64,000 nucleotides of DNA from Massiliimalia timonensis (GCF_900186585.1 NZ_FYDD01000002.1:248001-312000), one strand, 5' to 3'. Counted from the first letter of the stretch, positions 8,614 through 18,072 are shown. Translations and numbers: made by a program. The notes: generated by a model not told the origin, from the letters alone.

Positions 8614-9441
8614 TCATCGGTGCTCAGAAGGCGTTTTTTCCAGCGTTAAATCAGGCCGGTATTTCCGTGGGGTGACCCCCATGGCCTTTTTAAAATAATT
8701 GCAAAAGGCGGAGGCATCTTTAAAGCCGCAGGAATAGGCGATCTCCGTAACTGTATAACGGGGGTCCCGCAGCATGTTGGTCGCGTTTCGCAGCCTTAAC
8801 TGAAACAGGTACTGCTTCGGGGAGAGGTGCTCCTCCTCCATGAAAAGACGGTACAAATAAGTCCGGTCGATCCCTACAAAGCTGGCGATGTCGGAAATAC
8901 GAATATGATAGCTGAAGTTGTTTTCCATGTATTCCTTGGCCTTTGCCAGATATTGCTTTGAATAGCTTTCTGAAGAGGAAACGGACTCCTCCTGCATCAG
9001 TCCGAATAGCTTCAGGACATCACCGGCCAAGGAAATAGAATGATTGTTGCCGCCATGAAAGGTCTGCAGGGCGGCAAGGACCCTTTGGGCGGCAGACTCT
9101 TTGGCGTCAGGGCTGTCGGGACAGCGATAGATACAGGAATTGCGGAAACAGGTGTTTTCTAATAGAAGGGGCACCATGGTACCGTCAAATCCGATCCAGG
9201 CATATTCCCATGGATCGTTCTGATCCGCCTGGTAATAGGTGGACTCTAACGGAAAGATCAAAAAGGCATCTCCGGCATGAAGGCGGTAGGTCTGGCCGTT
9301 TCGCTGGTAGATACCCGCCCCATGTAAAACGACATGGATCAAATACTGCGTACGGACTGCCGGGCCGAAAAAATGACCGGGTACACATTGTTCACTTCCG
9401 CAGAAATATATGGAAAATGGGGAACCGGTATTTGGGTACAT
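8614..9441 (-). CDS. AraC-family regulator, likely activator of melA
   Basis: Regulator of 275 aa with an N-terminal cupin sugar-sensing domain (HVVLHGAGIYQRNGQTY, LHAGDAFLIFP) and a C-terminal double helix-turn-helix (IRISDIASFVGIDRTYLYRL, and TVTEIAYSCGFKDASAFCNY). The start is taken at 9441 because AGGAGG at 9452-9457 is 10 nt away. Upstream in-frame codons would lie before or inside that ribosome site. It is divergent from the alpha-galactosidase gene, with 122 bp between them, so it probably activates that gene in response to an alpha-galactoside. Confidence 0.92.
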   Translation of the reverse strand: MYPNTGSPFSIYFCGSEQCVPGHFFGPAVRTQYLIHVVLHGAGIYQRNGQTYRLHAGDAFLIFPLESTYYQADQNDPWEYAWIGFDGTMVPLLLENTCFRNSCIYRCPDSPDAKESAAQRVLAALQTFHGGNNHSISLAGDVLKLFGLMQEESVSSSESYSKQYLAKAKEYMENNFSYHIRISDIASFVGIDRTYLYRLFMEEEHLSPKQYLFQLRLRNATNMLRDPRYTVTEIAYSCGFKDASAFCNYFKKAMGVTPRKYRPDLTLEKTPSEHR

Positions 9442-9563
9442 GGGAACCATGCCTCCTATACAACAAATTAACAATTTTTAGAAACAAAATAGATATTAAA
9501 TCCTACCTTTCCATTATATAATACAAAACAGTAGATAGCAACAAAAACAAGGAGGAATTCAAG
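9442..9563. promoter_or_regulatory. Divergent araC/melA control region
   Basis: A TATAAT (9517-9522) faces melA, but no good -35 box stands 17 bp upstream. That fits a promoter that needs its AraC activator. A GGAGG site precedes melA at 9564. Confidence 0.5.
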
Positions 9564-10886
9564 ATGGTTAAAATTACTTTCATGGGTGCGGGAAGCACTA
9601 TATTTGCAAGGAATGTCCTGGGTGACTGCATGTGTACGCCGGCACTGTGCGAAAGTGAGATCGCGCTGTATGACATTGATCCGCACCGCCTGGAGGATTC
9701 TAAAATCATCCTTGATGCAATAAACAAAAATGCAAATCAGGGACGGGTAAACATCAAAACCTATTTAGGGGTGGAAAACAGGAAAGAAGCGCTGCGGGGC
9801 GCTGATTTTGTGGTAAACGCCATTCAGGTAGGGGGATACGACCCCTGCACGATCATCGACTTTGAGATCCCGAAGAAATACGGCCTGCAACAGACCATTG
9901 CAGACACGCTGGGGATTGGCGGGATCATGCGCGGGCTGCGCACCATTCCCGTGCTTCAGGATTTTGCGGACGATATGGAAGAAGTCTGCCCGGATGCGAT
10001 CTTCTTAAATTACACCAATCCTATGGGCATTTTATCCGGTTACATGCAGCGTTATACTGGCGTGAAAACGGTAGGGCTTTGCCACAGCGTTCAGGTTTGC
10101 TCGGAAACATTGCTGAAAAATCTGGGTATGGAGGATAAGCTGGAGGGTCGGATCGAAACGATCGCCGGGATTAACCATATGGGCTGGCTGCTCAGTATTA
10201 CAGATAAAGACGGAAACGACCTGTATCCCGAAATCCGCAGACGCGCGGCCCAGAAAAACGCTTCTGAAAAGCACGACGATATGGTCCGTTACGAATACAT
10301 CAAGCATCTTGGCTATTACTGCACTGAGTCCAGCGAACATAATGCAGAGTACAATCCGCTCTTTATCAAGAGCCGTTATCCGGAAATGATCGACCGTTTC
10401 AACATTCCGTTGGATGAATACCCAAGAAGATGTGTCAAACAGATCGCGGAATGGGACGAAGAAAAGGCCAATATTTTAAAAGATGGAAAAATCACCCACG
10501 AAAGAAGCAAGGAATATGCTTCTTATATCATGGAGGCGGTAGTTACCAATCAGCCTTATAAGATCGGCGGGAATGTACTCAACCGCGGAAGCATTGAAAA
10601 CCTGCCGGCAGACGCCTGCGTGGAAGTGCCATGCCTGGTGGACAGCACCGGCATCAACCCTTGCCGGGTCGGCAGACTGCCGGTACAGCTGGCAGCCATG
10701 AACATGACCAACATCAACGTCCAGCTTTTGACCATTGAAGCGGCTGTAACTAAGAAACGGGAATACATTTATCAGGCGGCGATGTTAGACCCGCACACTG
10801 CGGCAGAACTGAACATTGACGATATTGTAAAAATGTGCGATGAACTGATCGAAGCACACGGTGATTACATGAAGATGTACCGGTAA
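9564..10886 (+). CDS. melA: Alpha-galactosidase, GH4 (MelA)
   Basis: NAD- and Mn-dependent glycosidase of 440 aa that releases galactose from melibiose-type sugars in the cytoplasm. The N-terminal Rossmann motif is MGAGSTIFARN. Other GH4 marks are YTNPMGILS, GLCHSVQ (metal-binding Cys) and GINHMGW (His). The ribosome site is AAGGAGGAA. It is divergent from an AraC regulator and closed by its own terminator. No galactoside transporter adjoins it. Confidence 0.94.
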   Translation: MVKITFMGAGSTIFARNVLGDCMCTPALCESEIALYDIDPHRLEDSKIILDAINKNANQGRVNIKTYLGVENRKEALRGADFVVNAIQVGGYDPCTIIDFEIPKKYGLQQTIADTLGIGGIMRGLRTIPVLQDFADDMEEVCPDAIFLNYTNPMGILSGYMQRYTGVKTVGLCHSVQVCSETLLKNLGMEDKLEGRIETIAGINHMGWLLSITDKDGNDLYPEIRRRAAQKNASEKHDDMVRYEYIKHLGYYCTESSEHNAEYNPLFIKSRYPEMIDRFNIPLDEYPRRCVKQIAEWDEEKANILKDGKITHERSKEYASYIMEAVVTNQPYKIGGNVLNRGSIENLPADACVEVPCLVDSTGINPCRVGRLPVQLAAMNMTNINVQLLTIEAAVTKKREYIYQAAMLDPHTAAELNIDDIVKMCDELIEAHGDYMKMYR

Positions 10887-10908
10887 GCCGGAACTACACT
10901 GACCTAGA

Positions 10909-10951
10909 AAAAGAACACTGCTCCAGCAAAGGGGCGGTGTTCTTTTTTTAG
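10909..10951 (+). terminator. Terminator after melA
   Basis: AAAGAACACTGCTCC pairs with GGGGCGGTGTTCTTT, followed by a T run. Confidence 0.9.
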
Positions 10952-11070
10952 GGGAAAATTTGTTTTCAGCCTGCCAAGAAGCTGCGGCAGGCTGTACGGC
11001 GACAAAATTACAAAAGGGACGTTTTAAAAAGCGCGCCTTGCTGAAATGATTGAAGCGGTTTAGCGTAACG

Positions 11071-11099
11071 TTGACAGGGATTGGAAAATAGCATACAAT
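11071..11099 (+). promoter_or_regulatory. Sigma-A promoter of NSS transporter
   Basis: TTGACA, a 17-bp spacer and TACAAT, 82 bp before the gene. Confidence 0.85.
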
Positions 11100-11180
11100 G
11101 AATACGCGATCTGCTTTGATAAGATAAAGCAGACACTGGGACAAAAATACAAGACAGATGAAAAGAAGAGGGGTAACATT

Positions 11181-12527
11181 ATGACAAAGGACATTGCAGC
11201 GCAAAAGGGGAAAAGAGATTCCTTTGTATCACGCTGGGGATATATTTTGGCATGTATCGGCTCTGCCGTAGGGATGAGAAATATTTGGATGTTCCCCAGC
11301 CGCGTATCAAAGTACGGAGGAGGATCGTTTTTGCTCCCTTATTTTTTGTTTGTGATCATCATCGGATTTTCCGGTGTGATCGGGGAGATGGCCTTTGGCC
11401 GCGCGACCCGTTCCGGGCCGATGGACGCGTTTCAAAAAGCGGTAGAGTCCCGTGGCTGGAACGGCAGGATCGGAAAGATATTAGGCGCTGTGCCGGTACT
11501 GGGTTCTCTGGCGCTGGCGATCGGATATTCGGTGGTAATGGGATGGATTTTAAAATATGCCGTCGGTTCCTTTACCGGCTCTACCCTTGCTCCGAAAAAC
11601 GTAGATGAATTCGGCGCTTCCTTTGGGGAAATGGCCTCCAGCTTTGGGAATAACCTATGGCAGATCATTGGACTGTTACTGGTCGCTGTCATTATGATCG
11701 CCGGGATCAGCACGGGGATCGAAAAGGTCAACAAGGTCATGATGCCGTTGTTTTTTGCCATGTTTGTAGGACTGGCCGTTTATATGCTGTTCCAGCCCGG
11801 CGCGATCGATGGGTACCGGTACATGTTTTCTATCGATGAAAATATCAAGAATCCAGTCACTTGGGTCTATGCATTGGGGCAGGCGTTTTTTTCGCTGTCG
11901 CTGGCAGGGAACGGCACGCTGATCTACGGCTCCTATCTGCGGGATGATGAGAATGTGATCGGCTCAGCCTGGAAGGTGGCACTGTTTGACACCTTAGCGG
12001 CCATGCTCGCGGCGCTGGTGATCATTCCTGCAATGGCTTCGGCTGGAACCAGCCTGTTCGACGGGGGTCCCGGATTGATGTTCATTCATCTGCCCAACCT
12101 GTTTAAAGGGATGCCGGGAGGAACAATACTGGTCATTATCTTCTTTATCGCGGTATTTTTTGCAGGAATCACCTCTCTGATCAACCTGTTTGAAGCGCCG
12201 ATCGCCACCTTGCAGGAGGTGCTGCATTTCACCCGTGCCAAGGCAGTTGCCGTGATCTTGGGGATCGGTACCTTAGTCGGCCTGTTTATTCAGGCGATCG
12301 TGGGCGAATGGATGGACGCGGTTTCCATTTATATCTGTCCGCTGGGCGCCGGGATGGCCGGGATCATGTTCTACTGGGTCTTCGGCCCCAAATTTGCACG
12401 CAAGGAACTGCAAAAGGGGAGAAAACGAAAAATCGGAAAATGGCTGGAACCGATGACTATGGTTGTTTTCTGCGGGCTGACCGCAGTCGTGTTTGTACTA
12501 GGGATCGTATTCCAAGGGATCGGATAA
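11181..12527 (+). CDS. NSS-family sodium-dependent transporter
   Basis: Membrane protein of 448 aa with about 11-12 TM helices, of the LeuT/SNF family: sodium-coupled uptake of an amino acid or amine. The family marks are WGYILACIGSAVGM and NIWMFP in TM1, GGGSFLLPYF, and GEMAFGR. The TM1 unwound region reads GMRNIWMFPS, where most relatives have GLGNIWRFPY. The substrate cannot be told. It stands alone between its own promoter and a terminator hairpin. Confidence 0.92.
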   Translation: MTKDIAAQKGKRDSFVSRWGYILACIGSAVGMRNIWMFPSRVSKYGGGSFLLPYFLFVIIIGFSGVIGEMAFGRATRSGPMDAFQKAVESRGWNGRIGKILGAVPVLGSLALAIGYSVVMGWILKYAVGSFTGSTLAPKNVDEFGASFGEMASSFGNNLWQIIGLLLVAVIMIAGISTGIEKVNKVMMPLFFAMFVGLAVYMLFQPGAIDGYRYMFSIDENIKNPVTWVYALGQAFFSLSLAGNGTLIYGSYLRDDENVIGSAWKVALFDTLAAMLAALVIIPAMASAGTSLFDGGPGLMFIHLPNLFKGMPGGTILVIIFFIAVFFAGITSLINLFEAPIATLQEVLHFTRAKAVAVILGIGTLVGLFIQAIVGEWMDAVSIYICPLGAGMAGIMFYWVFGPKFARKELQKGRKRKIGKWLEPMTMVVFCGLTAVVFVLGIVFQGIG

Positions 12528-12564
12528 AAGAAGCGAAGGGGAGCATGCTCCCCTTCGCTTCTTT
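12528..12564 (+). terminator. Terminator hairpin after NSS transporter
   Basis: A nearly perfect palindrome of GAAGCGAAGGGGAGC with GCTCCCCTTCGCTTC, flanked by A and T runs. In the following 225 bases a minus-strand frame (about 12590-12740) encodes a short hydrophobic stretch (HIPNVIYIPLAVVGIVLIWA), possibly a transporter remnant. No start or family was recognised. Confidence 0.8.
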
Positions 12565-12791
12565 CCATGTGTTCGGAAATATTCTAAATGCGCAGGCAAA
12601 CTGGGCTTTGCCGTTTTGCCTTACCATTAGAACTTCCTGCCCAAATTAAAACGATCCCTACCACAGCTAACGGAATATAAATGACATTCGGAATATGGAA
12701 AATAGATTTATCTATCATAGGCACAGCGACATCAATGAGGCCCCTATGGTGATAAACTATTTCTGTCTTTCGTTTTACGGTTCACGAAGCT

Positions 12792-13832
12792 TTATTGCAG
12801 TTCCTTTTCTGCCGCCTCAAACAGCCCGTTGATATATGCCGCCCCCAATGCGCGGTCGTAAAGCCCATAGCCGGGCCGGCCCTGTTCATCCCAGATCATC
12901 CGACCGTGGTCCGGCCGGACCCAGCCGTCAAAACCGTGTTTGACCAGAGCCTTGACAACGCCATACAGGTCTAGCGAGCCGCAGCTGCTGGGATGGGGCG
13001 CTTCATAGAAGTTTTTCTCCTCATCGCGCCAAACGTTGCGCAGATGGACAAACGGGATGCGCCCGGCGAATTCGTCCGCCATTTTGACCACATCGTTGTG
13101 CGCCCCTGCCCCGAATGAACCGGTGCACAGGGTCAGCCCATTGGATGGGCTGTCAACAATCGAGAATAAACGCCGTACGTTTTCCGCACAGGTGATGATC
13201 CTTGGCAGGCCAAACAGGCTCCACGGCGGGTCATCCGGGTGGATAGCCATTTTGATGCCGGATTCTTCCGCGACAGGGACTACAGTGCGCAGAAATATTT
13301 CCAGATTACGCCACAGGTCTTCCTCGGTCAACATCTGCCAGCGTTGGATCAGCCTCTTCATCTCTTCCTTGCCATAGCTTTCGTCCCAGCCGGGCAGGGA
13401 AAGGGAACCGCTGGTGGGGTCCATCTGCTGCACCGTTTGGTTCTGGTAACTCAGCGCGGTGGAACCATCCGGCAGTGCAAAATTCAAATCGCTGCGCAGC
13501 CAGTCAAAAACAGGCATAAAATTATAGCAGACTACCTTGACTCCGGCTTCCCCTAAACGCCGGAGATTTTCACAGTAGTTTTCCAATAGACGGGGAGCGT
13601 CGCTTCCTCCTAGCTTGATCTCCTCATGAACGGGCACGCTTTCCACTACCTCGAAGGCAAGCCCGTTTTCCTGTGCCTGCTGTTTCAGGCTTTGGATGCT
13701 TTCCCGGGGCCAAACCTCACCTGGAGGCGTATCATATACTGCGGTAACAATACCGTGCATGTTGGGAATCTGGCGGATAAATTTCAGCGGTACGGCGTCA
13801 TCCGGCCCATACCAGCGAAAGGATAGCTTCAT
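12792..13832 (-). CDS. uxuA: Mannonate dehydratase UxuA
   Basis: Enzyme of 346 aa that dehydrates D-mannonate to 2-keto-3-deoxygluconate in glucuronate breakdown. The N-terminus MKLSFRWYGPDD, FEVVESVPVHE, MAIHPDDPPW (metal-binding His), LCTGSFGA, VHLRNV and the C-terminal WVRPDHGRM are all UxuA signatures. The length is usual. No other hexuronate gene is adjacent. The nearest neighbour, a divergent nucleoside hydrolase, is not an obvious pathway partner. Confidence 0.95.
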   Translation of the reverse strand: MKLSFRWYGPDDAVPLKFIRQIPNMHGIVTAVYDTPPGEVWPRESIQSLKQQAQENGLAFEVVESVPVHEEIKLGGSDAPRLLENYCENLRRLGEAGVKVVCYNFMPVFDWLRSDLNFALPDGSTALSYQNQTVQQMDPTSGSLSLPGWDESYGKEEMKRLIQRWQMLTEEDLWRNLEIFLRTVVPVAEESGIKMAIHPDDPPWSLFGLPRIITCAENVRRLFSIVDSPSNGLTLCTGSFGAGAHNDVVKMADEFAGRIPFVHLRNVWRDEEKNFYEAPHPSSCGSLDLYGVVKALVKHGFDGWVRPDHGRMIWDEQGRPGYGLYDRALGAAYINGLFEAAEKELQ

Positions 13833-14031
13833 AAAAATTTCCTCCCCAAAAATCTATGTATTTATACGGTTACTTGTATTATAAAGGGAAGGATTGGGAA
13901 AGTCAATTTTATCGTTCTTAGAGGCGACAGGTGTTTTCTGAAACGGGAGAGGCGCTCTTTGTGATATTACACAATCCTTGGCAAAGAAATTAGGTAAAGT
14001 CATGAAAGTTTTTGCGCTTTCGGGACATGCC

Positions 14032-14061
14032 TTGTCAGCCTGCCGCAAAACAGAGTATAAT
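14032..14061 (+). promoter_or_regulatory. Sigma-A promoter of nucleoside hydrolase
   Basis: TTGTCA, 18 bp, TATAAT, about 37 bp before the start. Confidence 0.7.
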
Positions 14062-14098
14062 AAATGAACAATTTGAAGAAAAGAAAGGTAGATACCTC

Positions 14099-15016
14099 AT
14101 GAAACACATGGATGAAAAATTAATCCGGCGGCTGAGACGTCCGGAAGGAAAAGTTGACGTTGTACTGGATACCGATACCTACAATGAGATCGATGACCAA
14201 TTTGCCTTATCATATCTGGTGAAATCCGATGATAAACTGAACCTGAAAGCGGTATATGCGGCCCCGTTTCACAATCATCATTCCTCTGGCCCTGCTGATG
14301 GTATGGAGAAAAGCTATCAGGAGATCATGAACCTGTTCGACCTGATGGATCGGCAGGATCTGAAAGCGCTGGTTTACCGGGGATCGGAACGCTATCTTCC
14401 AAGTGAAACCGAACCGGTGGTTTCCCCGGCTGCGGAGGATCTGGCAAAACGCGCTATGGAATATACGGAGGAGGATCCGCTTTACGTACTGGCTATTGGG
14501 GCGATCACAAATGTTGCCTCCGCTATTTTGATAAACCCGCAGATCGTTGACCGGATCGTCATTGTCTGGCTGGGAGGAAACGCGCATAACTGGCCGAATA
14601 ACAAAGAATTTAACCTGTATCAGGATGTGGCGGCCGCACGGATCATTTTTGGCTGCGGGGCTGCTTTTGTACAGCTCCCGTGCAGCGGTGTGGTTTCCAA
14701 CTGCGCTACCAGCGGCCCGGAACTGGACTATTGGCTGAGAGGCAAAAATAAGCTGTGTGACTACTTGGTTGCGCATACGGTAGATGAAGCGGCGATCTGT
14801 GGACAGACAGGCTGCTGGACGCGGGTGATCTGGGACATTACGCCGGTGGCATGGCTGCTGGACGAATCGTTTATGGAGGGAAAACTTGTCCATGCGCCGA
14901 TCCCAGAATATGACCATCACTATGCGCAGGATGAAACACGGCATTTTATGAATTATATTTATCATGTGGATCGGGACAAGATCTTCACCGACCTGTTTGC
15001 AAAACTGGCGAAATAA
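14099..15016 (+). CDS. Inosine/uridine-preferring nucleoside hydrolase-like protein
   Basis: Hydrolase of 305 aa of the IUNH fold that splits N-glycosidic bonds of nucleosides. The calcium-binding Asp cluster is DTDTYNEIDDQFAL near residue 20. Further marks are AIGAITNVASAI and VWLGGNAHNWPN (usual form GG...N). The start at 14099 follows AAAGGTAG, and an upstream in-frame start is less likely. It is a single gene with its own promoter. Confidence 0.9.
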   Translation: MKHMDEKLIRRLRRPEGKVDVVLDTDTYNEIDDQFALSYLVKSDDKLNLKAVYAAPFHNHHSSGPADGMEKSYQEIMNLFDLMDRQDLKALVYRGSERYLPSETEPVVSPAAEDLAKRAMEYTEEDPLYVLAIGAITNVASAILINPQIVDRIVIVWLGGNAHNWPNNKEFNLYQDVAAARIIFGCGAAFVQLPCSGVVSNCATSGPELDYWLRGKNKLCDYLVAHTVDEAAICGQTGCWTRVIWDITPVAWLLDESFMEGKLVHAPIPEYDHHYAQDETRHFMNYIYHVDRDKIFTDLFAKLAK

Positions 15017-15044
15017 AAATGCAGCTTGCTAGTCTGTTTTTACA

Positions 15045-15072
15045 AGAAAGACATTTTTTACTTTGTCTTTCT
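15045..15072 (+). terminator. Weak hairpin after nucleoside hydrolase
   Basis: AGAAAGACA and TGTCTTTCT form a 9-bp stem with a T-rich loop. No T tract follows, so termination here is uncertain. Confidence 0.3.
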
Positions 15073-15192
15073 AAAGAATACAGAAGAAAACAGAATTTGA
15101 CAAAAACTTTTATCAATTCGTCATATTTATTCGAAAAAAAGAAAACGATTATACAATATGGTACAAAATTTTACACTTTATTTACGTTTGTC

Positions 15193-15221
15193 TTGTAGAC
15201 AACAGAAAGATGCGGTATAAT
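15193..15221 (+). promoter_or_regulatory. Sigma-A promoter of OPT/pepD operon
   Basis: TTGTAG, a 17-bp spacer and TATAAT, 35 bp before the transporter start. Confidence 0.7.
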
Positions 15222-15255
15222 AGTTAAACAGACATAAGGAAAGGTGGAAGCTTTG

Positions 15256-17187
15256 ATGCAAAAAAATCAAGATTTTAAGCCATTTGTTCCCGCTGATAAA
15301 GTAATGCCTGAGTTCACTGCAACTTCTATTATAATCGGTGTCTTGCTGGCGGTTTTGTTTGGCGGCGCAAATGCGTACCTGGGATTGAAGGTCGGCATGA
15401 CCGTTTCTGCTTCAATTCCTGCCGCGGTTATTTCTATGGGGATTATCCGCGTGCTGTTAAAAAGAGAATCTATCCTGGAAAACAATATGGTGCAGACGAT
15501 CGGTTCTGCGGGTGAGTCCCTTGCGGCGGGCGCTATTTTCACCATGCCTGCTTTGTTTATGTGGGCTTCTGATGGAACCATTGATTCCGTGCCGTCTTTC
15601 TTGGAGATCGCCCTGATCGCTCTTTGCGGCGGTATTCTGGGCGTACTGTTCATGGTGCCACTCAGACGTGCTCTGATCGTGGAAGAACACGGAACGCTTC
15701 CTTATCCGGAAGGCTCTGCTTGTGCGGAGGTTTTGATGGCTGGGGAAGAAGGCGGCGAGAAATCCAAGATCGTATTTGCCGGTTTGGGGATCGCTGCGCT
15801 TTATAAATTCATCGCGGATGGATTAAAGCTCTTTAAATCCGAAGTGACATGGGACATCTCTGCATATCCGGGAAGCGGGATCGGGATGGACGTGCTTCCC
15901 GCGTTGGCAGGCGTCGGCTATATCTGCGGAAGGAAGATCGCTTCCTACATGCTGGCCGGCGGCGTGATCGCATGGTTTGTCATCATGCCTTTGATCATGC
16001 TGTTTGGCGGCGATACCATCATTTTCCCGGCTACGGTAACTGTGAATGAACTGGTTGCCGAGGGCGGGGTATCTAACCTGTGGGGCACCTTTATCCGTTA
16101 TATCGGGGCGGGCGCTGTTGCTGCCGGGGGTATCATCAGCTTGATCAAATCCGGCCCGCTGATTGTCCGCACTTTTGCGCAGGCAGTAAAGGGGTTCAAA
16201 AAATCCGATAAAACAGTAACCGTAGAGCGTACTAACCGCGATATGTCCATGAAGATCTTGCTGGTTGGCATTGTAGTTGTGGCATTGATCATGTGGCTGG
16301 TACCGGCGATCCCGCTCAATTTCTTCGGCGGGCTGATCGTTATTGTGTTTGGTTTTTTCTTTGCAACAGTTTCCTCCAGAATGGTTGGCTTGATCGGTTC
16401 CAGCAATAACCCTGTTTCCGGAATGGCGATCGCAACCATGCTGATCTCAACGATTTTATTAAAGGTAACAGGGAACGACGGCCCTGGTGGAATGGTTGCG
16501 GCGATCGCGATCGGTTCTATCATCTGTATTGTTGCGGCAATGGCTGGGGATACTTCTCAGGACCTGAAAACAGGGTATCTGGTTGGGGCAACTCCGATGA
16601 AGCAGCAGTATGGTGAATTGCTGGGCGCGCTTGTTTCCGCATTGGCGATCGGCGGGATCTTGTTCTTGCTCAACGCGGCTTGGGAATACGGTTCTACCGA
16701 ACTTCCGGCGGCACAGGCGACCTTAATGAAGATGGTCACCGAGGGCGTTATGGGCGGAAACCTGCCGTGGAACCTCATCTTTGTGGGGATCGCGATCGCG
16801 GTCGTAGTGGAGATCCTAGGCATCCCGGTCCTTCCGTTTGCGGTTGGTTTGTATCTTCCGATCTATCTGAGTGTTCCGATCATGGTTGGCGCTTTGGTCC
16901 GTACTTTCTTTGAAAAGAGAAAGAAGTGGAGCGAAGAAAAACGGAAAACTACAGTGGACAACGGTGTGTTGTATTGCTCCGGTATGATCGCCGGGGAAGG
17001 CTTGATCGGGATTTTGCTGGCTGTTTTCGCGGTGATCCCGTTATCCAACGAAAAAAGCTTGGGGGATCTCATCAACCTGACCAACTACGGGATCGACTTG
17101 GGCAATATCGGCGGCTTGGTGTTCTTTGCGATTTTGTTGGCGACCATTTTTGTGTTCGCTACGAAAAAATCTAAAAAAGACAGATAA
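15256..17187 (+). CDS. OPT-family oligopeptide transporter
   Basis: Membrane protein of 643 aa with many TM helices, of the OPT family, probably a proton-coupled peptide importer. Family marks are NAYLGLKVGMTVSASIPAAV at the N-terminus, EEHGTLPYPEGSACAEVL, and GDTSQDLKTGYLVGATP. ATG 15256 is preferred to GTG 15244 because AAAGGTGG is 8 nt before it. The dipeptidase PepD follows after two small genes, which fits peptide uptake and breakdown. Confidence 0.94.
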   Translation: MQKNQDFKPFVPADKVMPEFTATSIIIGVLLAVLFGGANAYLGLKVGMTVSASIPAAVISMGIIRVLLKRESILENNMVQTIGSAGESLAAGAIFTMPALFMWASDGTIDSVPSFLEIALIALCGGILGVLFMVPLRRALIVEEHGTLPYPEGSACAEVLMAGEEGGEKSKIVFAGLGIAALYKFIADGLKLFKSEVTWDISAYPGSGIGMDVLPALAGVGYICGRKIASYMLAGGVIAWFVIMPLIMLFGGDTIIFPATVTVNELVAEGGVSNLWGTFIRYIGAGAVAAGGIISLIKSGPLIVRTFAQAVKGFKKSDKTVTVERTNRDMSMKILLVGIVVVALIMWLVPAIPLNFFGGLIVIVFGFFFATVSSRMVGLIGSSNNPVSGMAIATMLISTILLKVTGNDGPGGMVAAIAIGSIICIVAAMAGDTSQDLKTGYLVGATPMKQQYGELLGALVSALAIGGILFLLNAAWEYGSTELPAAQATLMKMVTEGVMGGNLPWNLIFVGIAIAVVVEILGIPVLPFAVGLYLPIYLSVPIMVGALVRTFFEKRKKWSEEKRKTTVDNGVLYCSGMIAGEGLIGILLAVFAVIPLSNEKSLGDLINLTNYGIDLGNIGGLVFFAILLATIFVFATKKSKKDR

Positions 17188-17297
17188 GGTATACTTTTTC
17201 GTTCTGAAAAAAGGGCAGAAAAAAACACCCTAAAAATGGGTGAAAACAGTGATAGAAAAGCCTGAACGGAAAATAATAACAATAAGTGCGACATGGA

Positions 17298-17328
17298 TTT
17301 AGGCTGTATAAATTTTATACAGCCTAAA
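17298..17328. promoter_or_regulatory. 31-bp near-perfect palindrome before PqqD-like gene
   Basis: TTTAGGCTGTATAAA, one T, then its exact reverse complement: arms 15+1+15. It lies 22 bp before the PqqD-like start. No long T run follows, so it may be an operator or RNA hairpin rather than a strong terminator of the OPT gene. Confidence 0.55.
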
Positions 17329-17350
17329 TTATTTCGTTTTGGAGGAACAG

Positions 17351-17686
17351 ATGAAATCGAAAAAAAATTACTTGGATATGGTTCCGCGGCAAAACCCCGC
17401 TTACTCTTGGGAAATTGACGGGGAAGGCATGGTCGTTTTATTGGTAGAGCATAAGGGTCCATATAACTGGCTGGCGCAGAAGCTGCTGAAAAAGCCGCGG
17501 GTCAGCCGTGTTTCAATGGAGCGGTTTGGCAGCTTTATTTGGCAGCAGATCAATGGACAGCGTACTGTCTATGAGATCGCGCAGTTGGTATCTGAAAAAT
17601 TTGGGGCGGAAGCGGAGCCTTTGATTGAGCGCTTGGTGAAATATTTCCGGATCCTGCAAAACAACCGTTTTGTCTTGTTTTCATAA
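17351..17686 (+). CDS. PqqD-like protein
   Basis: Protein of 111 aa whose middle (FGSFIWQQINGQRTVYEIAQ, then LVSEKFGAEAE) has the winged-helix layout of PqqD, the peptide chaperone of RiPP maturases. The start at 17351 follows GGAGGAAC. No radical-SAM enzyme or precursor peptide is seen nearby. The gene is the second in an OPT/pepD operon and is followed 12 bp later by a small membrane protein. Its role here is unknown. Confidence 0.75.
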   Translation: MKSKKNYLDMVPRQNPAYSWEIDGEGMVVLLVEHKGPYNWLAQKLLKKPRVSRVSMERFGSFIWQQINGQRTVYEIAQLVSEKFGAEAEPLIERLVKYFRILQNNRFVLFS

Positions 17687-17698
17687 GGAGGCGGAAGT

Positions 17699-18070
17699 AT
17701 GGAATGGTGGCAGATCGTTTTATGGATCTTGATAGTAGCAGTGATCACGGCCGGATTATATGCATGGGGCGTTAAAAAGTCGATGGAACAGCAGCAGAAC
17801 CTGTTGCGGATGCTGTATCAAAAGGGTTCGGACAAAGTCTTGCACTATCTGAAAAAACATGATACCATTACAATAAAAGAGATGGAAGAGCTTGTGCGGG
17901 ATATTCGTGCCGGGGAATTCCATAGTAAAAATAAAGCTGTGGTAACAAAACCGCATGAGTTTTGCTTGCAGCTGGTAGAACGCATGACCGGCCGCGGCTT
18001 TCTTGAAGAAACTGTATCTGACGGAAAGAAAGCCTACCGCGCTGCTCAGCGTCATAAAAAGGAGCGTTAA
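17699..18070 (+). CDS. Small membrane-anchored protein with possible winged helix
   Basis: Protein of 123 aa. One N-terminal TM helix (WWQIVLWILIVAVITAGLY) is followed by a soluble domain whose HYLKKHDTITIKEMEELV and MTGRGFLEETVSDGKKAYR look like a winged helix. The ribosome site is AAGGAGGCGG. It lies 12 bp after the PqqD-like gene and 2 bp before pepD. No family was recognised. A structural or adaptor role in the peptide operon is a guess. Confidence 0.75.
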   Translation: MEWWQIVLWILIVAVITAGLYAWGVKKSMEQQQNLLRMLYQKGSDKVLHYLKKHDTITIKEMEELVRDIRAGEFHSKNKAVVTKPHEFCLQLVERMTGRGFLEETVSDGKKAYRAAQRHKKER

Positions 18071-18072
18071 CG

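Noticed and set aside
12590-12740. Short minus-strand hydrophobic frame between the NSS transporter and uxuA
   Set aside because: It has no start signal and only about 50 codons. It may be a transporter remnant, but nothing specific supports a call.
14210-14965. Minus-strand frame of 251 codons opposite the nucleoside hydrolase
   Set aside because: The plus strand encodes a full enzyme with its metal-binding motif. The reverse frame is its shadow.
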